Shown here piece after piece: positions 6,703-9,015 of a stretch of 9,015 nt of DNA; position 1 is the stretch's first letter, and each line of letters opens with the position of its first letter. The notes beneath the pieces were generated by a model. The model was given only the letters and a program-made list of their open reading frames with translations, was not told where the DNA came from and made no database searches. The stretch is from positions 1 to 9,015 of the forward strand of contig CAJJIV010000036.1 in NCBI GenBank assembly GCA_905187655.1, given 5' to 3'. The position numbers and the translations under genes are program-made. The DNA comes from an uncultured Eubacteriales bacterium. GTDB taxonomy: Bacteria > Bacillota > Clostridia > Christensenellales > UBA1242.

Positions 6703-6731
6703 TTGACAATCAATTAATTTTTATATACAAT
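6703..6731 (+). promoter_or_regulatory. Housekeeping promoter of the Nudix gene
   Basis: TTGACA (6703-6708), a 17-bp spacer and TACAAT (6726-6731) nearly match the SigA consensus. The expected start is near 6738, about 25 nt before the ATG, with AAAGGAGA at 6749-6756 as the ribosome binding site. Confidence 0.85.
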
Positions 6732-6762
6732 ATTTTATAAATAGCCCCAAAGGAGATTATTA

Positions 6763-7155
6763 ATGACAGAAAAAGCAGGAATAGTGTTATTTAACAAAAA
6801 GTTTACTAAAGTTGCACTGGTTTATCGAGAAAACTTGAAAGATTGGTCGTTTCCAAAGGGTCATTTGGAAGCAGGTGAAACCATTCAAGAGTGCGCAATA
6901 CGGGAAACGTCTGAAGAAACTAAAAGAGTAGCAGAGATCTTAAATTATCCACCCATTATTGAAAAATATGTTACGCCTAGTGGTGAAAAATGTAGGGTAA
7001 CAATGTTTGTGGGCAAAGACCTTGGAAAAAGTGATAATAATAGTACTGATACGCATCCAACGTTTTGGGTAGATATAGCTGAATGTGAAAATAAACTAAG
7101 TTATGATTCGCTTAAGGATTTATGGAATAAAGTTAAGCAGATGTTAAATATTTAA
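6763..7155 (+). CDS. Nudix hydrolase
   Basis: Nudix enzymes cleave nucleoside diphosphates linked to another group, such as damaged dNTPs, ApnA or RNA caps. The 130-residue product is a single domain: a first strand KAGIVLF (4-10), WSFPKGHLEAGE (28-39), and the Nudix box from Gly33 to Arg55 with Gly33, Glu39, Arg47-Glu48 and Glu51-Glu52 in place. The metal-binding glutamates of REx2EE are therefore intact. The glycine near the end of the box is Lys54 and the aliphatic residue after the first RE is Thr49, both departures from the consensus. WSFPKGHxExGE resembles the diadenosine-polyphosphate/MutT-like group, but the substrate cannot be assigned. The gene stands alone, with a strong promoter and its own terminator, divergent from the DUF11 gene. 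Confidence 0.9.
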   Translation: MTEKAGIVLFNKKFTKVALVYRENLKDWSFPKGHLEAGETIQECAIRETSEETKRVAEILNYPPIIEKYVTPSGEKCRVTMFVGKDLGKSDNNSTDTHPTFWVDIAECENKLSYDSLKDLWNKVKQMLNI

Positions 7156-7177
7156 AACAAATTTGTTAGAAAAACAA

Positions 7178-7217
7178 AAAAATAACACTTTAACTTAAAA
7201 GTTAAAGTGTTATTTTT
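7178..7217 (+). terminator. Bidirectional terminator between Nudix and rubrerythrin genes
   Basis: AATAACACTTTAAC (7181-7194) pairs perfectly with GTTAAAGTGTTATT (7201-7214) around a 6-nt loop, and flanking A/T pairs extend the stem to 17 bp. It has T-runs on both strands, so it can end the forward Nudix transcript and the reverse rubrerythrin transcript. Confidence 0.85.
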
Positions 7218-7246
7218 ATTATCACAAATTGATATAATAAAATAAG

Positions 7247-7278
7247 TTTTTAACAAGTTTTTAGTTTGTTGTTAAAAA
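7247..7278 (-). terminator. Weak A/T-rich hairpin after the rubrerythrin gene
   Basis: TTTTTAACAA (7247-7256) pairs with TTGTTAAAAA (7269-7278) around a 12-nt loop, just past the end of the reverse-strand gene and followed on that strand by a T-rich stretch. It has only one G-C pair, so it may only assist the stronger hairpin beyond it. Confidence 0.35.
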
Positions 7279-7283
7279 ACATT

Positions 7284-7817
7284 TTAGTAATTTTCATTTC
7301 TCACTTCAAAATAGCTTTGTGGATGCGAGCAAACTGGGCACACTAGTGGAGCCTTTGTTCCAATAACCAAGTGTCCACAATTTCTACATTCCCAAATTTT
7401 AACTTCGCTTTTTTCAAAGACCTTTTGATTTTCTACATTATTTAATAATTTGCGGTATCTTTCTTCATGAGTTTTTTCAATTTGTGCAACGGCACGAAAT
7501 TTGTATGCCAATTCTTCAAACCCTTCATCCTCAGCATCTTTAGCAAATTTTTCGTACATATCTGTCCATTCAAAATTTTCACCTTCAGCGGCCGCTTTTA
7601 AGTTGGTTCTTGTGTCGCCAAGTTCTCCAAGTTCTTTAAACCACAATTTTGCGTGTTCTTTTTCATTGTCGGCTGTTTTTAAAAATAGTTCAGCAATTTG
7701 CTCCAAACCTTCTTTTTTTGCCACACTTGCAAAATATGTATATTTATTACGTGCTTGGCTTTCACCAGCAAATGCTTCTCTTAAATTTCTTTCAGTTTTT
7801 GTTCCTGTATATTTCAT
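7284..7817 (-). CDS. rbr: Rubrerythrin (NADH-linked peroxide reductase type)
   Basis: Rubrerythrin reduces hydrogen peroxide to water at a non-haem diiron site, with electrons from its own rubredoxin-like domain. The 177-residue product has a four-helix domain with AFAGESQARNKYTYFA (15-30; iron ligand Glu19), NEKEHA (51-56; Glu52, His55), GENFEW (79-84; Glu80, Glu83) and IEKTHEERY (113-121; Glu114, His117). The rubredoxin domain holds Cys144-x2-Cys147 (CRNCGH) and Cys160-x2-Cys163 (CPVCSHP). This is the classical order, catalytic domain first. The start at 7817 has AGGAGA about 7 nt upstream and matches the family N terminus; an earlier in-frame ATG at 7883 lies upstream of the likely promoter and is rejected. 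It has its own promoter and is about 75% identical (hand count, ungapped) to the rubrerythrin at the window edge. Confidence 0.96.
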   Translation of the reverse strand: MKYTGTKTERNLREAFAGESQARNKYTYFASVAKKEGLEQIAELFLKTADNEKEHAKLWFKELGELGDTRTNLKAAAEGENFEWTDMYEKFAKDAEDEGFEELAYKFRAVAQIEKTHEERYRKLLNNVENQKVFEKSEVKIWECRNCGHLVIGTKAPLVCPVCSHPQSYFEVRNENY

Positions 7818-7840
7818 AATATATTCTCCTATAATTAAAT

Positions 7841-7876
7841 TTTGCAAAGTTATTATATCACGAAAGTATTTGCAAC
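7841..7876. repeat. Paired TTTGCAA(A) elements around the -10, candidate operator
   Basis: TTTGCAAA (7841-7848), an 8-bp perfect palindrome, and TTTGCAAC (7869-7876) lie 28 bp apart centre to centre. One overlaps the expected transcription start and the other the spacer next to the -35. Such placement would suit a repressor of an oxidative-stress gene. The sequence is not a recognisable PerR or Rex box, and AT-rich DNA gives such short repeats by chance. Confidence 0.3.
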
Positions 7877-7880
7877 GCAA
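7852..7880 (-). promoter_or_regulatory. Promoter of the rubrerythrin gene at 7284-7817
   Basis: On the reverse strand, TTGCGT (7880-7875), a 17-bp spacer and a perfect TATAAT (7857-7852) preceded by an extended -10 TG. The expected start is near 7845, about 28 nt before the ATG. It overlaps two TTTGCAA-like sequences that could be operator sites. Confidence 0.7.
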
Positions 7881-7970
7881 CAAAAACTAATTTATCTATT
7901 GTGTTTTTTGCGTGCAAAGCATTAAAAATTTTATTTGTTTTTGTAGATATTTGTTAACAGACAAATAAAA

Positions 7971-8001
7971 AAGATGTTTAAGTTAAAAACATAAACATCT
8001 T
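7971..8001 (-). terminator. Terminator after the superoxide reductase gene
   Basis: AAGATGTTTA (7971-7980) pairs perfectly with TAAACATCTT (7992-8001) around an 11-nt loop and is followed on the reverse strand by a T-rich run. It lies 11 nt past the stop of the superoxide reductase gene and separates that operon from the next rubrerythrin. Confidence 0.8.
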
Positions 8002-8012
8002 AATTTTATTAA

Positions 8013-8393
8013 CTATTTAATAACTGTTTCCCATAAGCCGTGTTTGTTGCAATATGCAAATAATGTTGCACCCTTTTCATAAGGGAAAACTGCCTTTGCA
8101 ACTTCTTCTGGTTTAAAATATTTTTTTGCAGAAATTTTATTAGATTTTAGCCCAATAAATTCAATGTAATGATCTTTCTCCATAACATGTGGAACGGTGA
8201 CAACAACATAATTTCCTACAACTTCATATGTAGGCAAGTGCTTTTCAAAAGATGCATCTACTGAGTTTGCTTTAAGTGGTTGCATTTGTTCACCACAGCA
8301 CAAAATTCCACAATTATTGCAAGTGCAATCGTTTATAACTTCTACAGTTGCACCACACTTTTTACATTGTTTAATTATTAAATTTTTATCCAT
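8013..8393 (-). CDS. dfx: Desulfoferrodoxin-type superoxide reductase
   Basis: Superoxide reductase reduces superoxide to hydrogen peroxide without releasing oxygen, using a five-coordinate iron (four His, one Cys). The 126-residue product has all these ligands: His52 in FEKHLP (with the conserved Glu50-Lys51), His69 and His75 in HVMEKDHYIEF, and Cys115 and His118 in YCNKHGLWE. The N-terminal desulforedoxin domain supplies Cys10, Cys13, Cys32 and Cys33 (CKKCG...CCGEQM) for an Fe(Cys)4 site. Three more cysteines (Cys23, Cys25, Cys28; CTCNNC) sit between these pairs, where well-known desulfoferrodoxins have none. The ATG at 8393 has AAAGGA 7 nt upstream and fits the family start; a longer in-frame reading to 8471 would lie inside the rubrerythrin gene. 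It begins 16 nt after that gene's stop, so the two are probably one operon, and its product peroxide is the rubrerythrin substrate. Confidence 0.95.
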   Translation of the reverse strand: MDKNLIIKQCKKCGATVEVINDCTCNNCGILCCGEQMQPLKANSVDASFEKHLPTYEVVGNYVVVTVPHVMEKDHYIEFIGLKSNKISAKKYFKPEEVAKAVFPYEKGATLFAYCNKHGLWETVIK

Positions 8394-8409
8394 ATTTATT
8401 TCCTTTATA

Positions 8410-9015
8410 TTAAAAATTTTTGGCGTTAATTTCAAAGAAACTTTGTGGGTGAGCACAAACTGGGCAAACATCAGGAGCCTTTGTTCCTACAACAATGTGA
8501 CCGCAATTTCTGCATTCCCAAACCTTTACTTCAGATTTTTCAAATACTTGTTTTGTTTCTACATTTTTTAACAAAGCACGGTACCTTTCTTCATGGTGCT
8601 TTTCAATTTCGGCAACCATCCTAAATTTTTCAGCAAGATCGTGAAATCCTTCTTTTTCGGCGGTTTTTGCAAAACCAGCGTACATATCGGTCCATTCATA
8701 GTTCTCACCTTCGGCAGCAGATTTCAAATTTTGTGCGGTGTCACCTAGGCCGTTAAGTTCTTTAAACCACATTTTTGCGTGTTCTTTTTCATTATTTGCT
8801 GTTTTTTCAAATAGTGCGGAAATTTGTTCGTAGCCTTCTTTTTTTGCAACGCTTGCAAAATAAGTGTATTTATTTCGTGCCTGGCTTTCTCCTGCAAACG
8901 CAGTTTGCAAATTTTTTTCGGTTTCAGTTCCAGCGTACTTAGATTTTGGTGCTTCTTCAATTATTTCCAAATAAGAACCTTTCATACCACATTTTGGACA
9001 AACAGGCTCAACACC
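8410..9015 (-). CDS. Rubrerythrin with N-terminal rubredoxin-like extension, 5' end missing
   Basis: The frame runs off the window end, so the true start is not visible. An internal ATG at 8985 begins 191 residues, but the ten codons before it are open and encode GVEPVCPKCG, followed by MKGSYLEIIEEAPKSKYAGTE. This looks like the second half of a rubredoxin-like domain (CPxCg plus a short tail) joined to a full rubrerythrin. The catalytic domain has FAGESQARNKYTYF, NNEKEHA, GENYEW and IEKHHEERY with all diiron ligands. The C-terminal rubredoxin domain has CRNCGH and CPVCAHP. The likely layout is rubredoxin, diiron, rubredoxin, unlike the neighbouring rubrerythrin, which lacks the N-terminal part. 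The role is peroxide reduction, and the superoxide reductase gene follows by 16 nt in the same direction. The diiron rubrerythrin call is very sure; the N-terminal domain rests on one visible CxxC. Confidence 0.93.
   Translation of the reverse strand, partial: GVEPVCPKCGMKGSYLEIIEEAPKSKYAGTETEKNLQTAFAGESQARNKYTYFASVAKKEGYEQISALFEKTANNEKEHAKMWFKELNGLGDTAQNLKSAAEGENYEWTDMYAGFAKTAEKEGFHDLAEKFRMVAEIEKHHEERYRALLKNVETKQVFEKSEVKVWECRNCGHIVVGTKAPDVCPVCAHPQSFFEINAKNF

Noticed and set aside
7156..7167. 12-nt palindrome AACAAATTTGTT after the Nudix stop
   Set aside because: It has no loop, no T-run of its own and no partner site; short A/T palindromes are expected by chance here.
7818..7883. 22-codon N-terminal extension of the rubrerythrin at 7284-7817
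   Set aside because: It would include the ribosome binding site and the extended -10 promoter, and the family N terminus begins at the ATG at 7817.
7501..7890. Forward open frame of 129 codons over the rubrerythrin gene
   Set aside because: It is fully antisense to a clear rubrerythrin, is Ser-rich and low-complexity as antisense shadows are, and has no ribosome binding site.
7949..7966. Inverted repeat ATTTGT-6-ACAAAT between superoxide reductase and rubrerythrin
   Set aside because: It abuts the terminator's T-tract, is A/T-rich, does not fit the Rex or PerR pattern, and lies well upstream of the rubrerythrin promoter, so an operator call is unsupported.
8394..8471. 26-codon N-terminal extension of superoxide reductase
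   Set aside because: It lies within the end of the upstream rubrerythrin gene; AAAGGA before 8393 and the family start support the shorter form.
8317..8960. Frames overlapping superoxide reductase and the edge rubrerythrin (8317-8571 forward, 8745-8960 reverse)
   Set aside because: They are out-of-frame shadows of genes with complete metal-ligand motifs.
1..9015. CRISPR arrays, tRNA or rRNA genes, insertion sequences, phage genes, classical riboswitches
   Set aside because: No spaced direct-repeat array, cloverleaf, transposase, terminal inverted repeats or recognisable riboswitch core was seen, and the gaps between genes are too short to hide most of these.

Overview
The window is AT-rich and densely packed, and looks like the chromosome of an anaerobic low-GC Firmicute, most likely a clostridium-like gut or sediment bacterium. 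The evidence is strong AGGAGG-type ribosome binding sites, short A/U-rich hairpin terminators, the prmA-rsmE-mtaB-HIT-rpsU gene order familiar from Firmicutes, and rubrerythrins plus superoxide reductase, the oxygen-defence enzymes of anaerobes. The species cannot be named from the sequence.

Left end (1-983): the C-terminal part of an ABC-exporter-like protein whose nucleotide-binding domain has kept its shape but lost nearly all catalytic motifs. It is followed by a 37-codon cysteine-rich mini-gene with its own ribosome binding site and a strong terminator. Centre (about 990-5790): a forward housekeeping block. The ATPase gene ychF is followed by the translation-related genes prmA (L11 methylation), rsmE (16S rRNA U1498 methylation), mtaB (tRNA A37 methylthiolation), a HIT-family nucleotide hydrolase and rpsU (ribosomal protein S21, with its own promoter). 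Most gaps are 1-12 nt, so ychF to HIT is probably one transcript, ending with rpsU at a hairpin shared with the convergent next gene.

Middle right (5804-7217): a reverse-strand Thr/Ser/Asn-rich DUF11-type repeat protein without signal peptide or cysteine, and a divergent Nudix hydrolase. The Nudix gene has a near-consensus housekeeping promoter. The DUF11 gene instead has upstream elements matching the late mother-cell sporulation SigK consensus, which raises the possibility of a spore-surface protein.

Right end (7284-9015, reverse strand): an oxygen and peroxide defence cluster. A rubrerythrin gene that runs off the window is followed 16 nt later by superoxide reductase. After a terminator comes a second rubrerythrin with its own promoter. 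Superoxide reductase makes peroxide from superoxide and rubrerythrin reduces peroxide to water, so the three genes form a coherent pathway. The edge rubrerythrin has extra N-terminal codons encoding a CPKC motif, suggesting a rubredoxin-rubrerythrin-rubredoxin architecture.

No tRNA, rRNA, CRISPR array, insertion sequence or phage gene was seen. The items most worth a second look are the catalytically stripped ABC domain next to the cysteine-rich peptide, the two-rubredoxin rubrerythrin, the cysteine-enriched superoxide reductase, and the SigK-like promoter.
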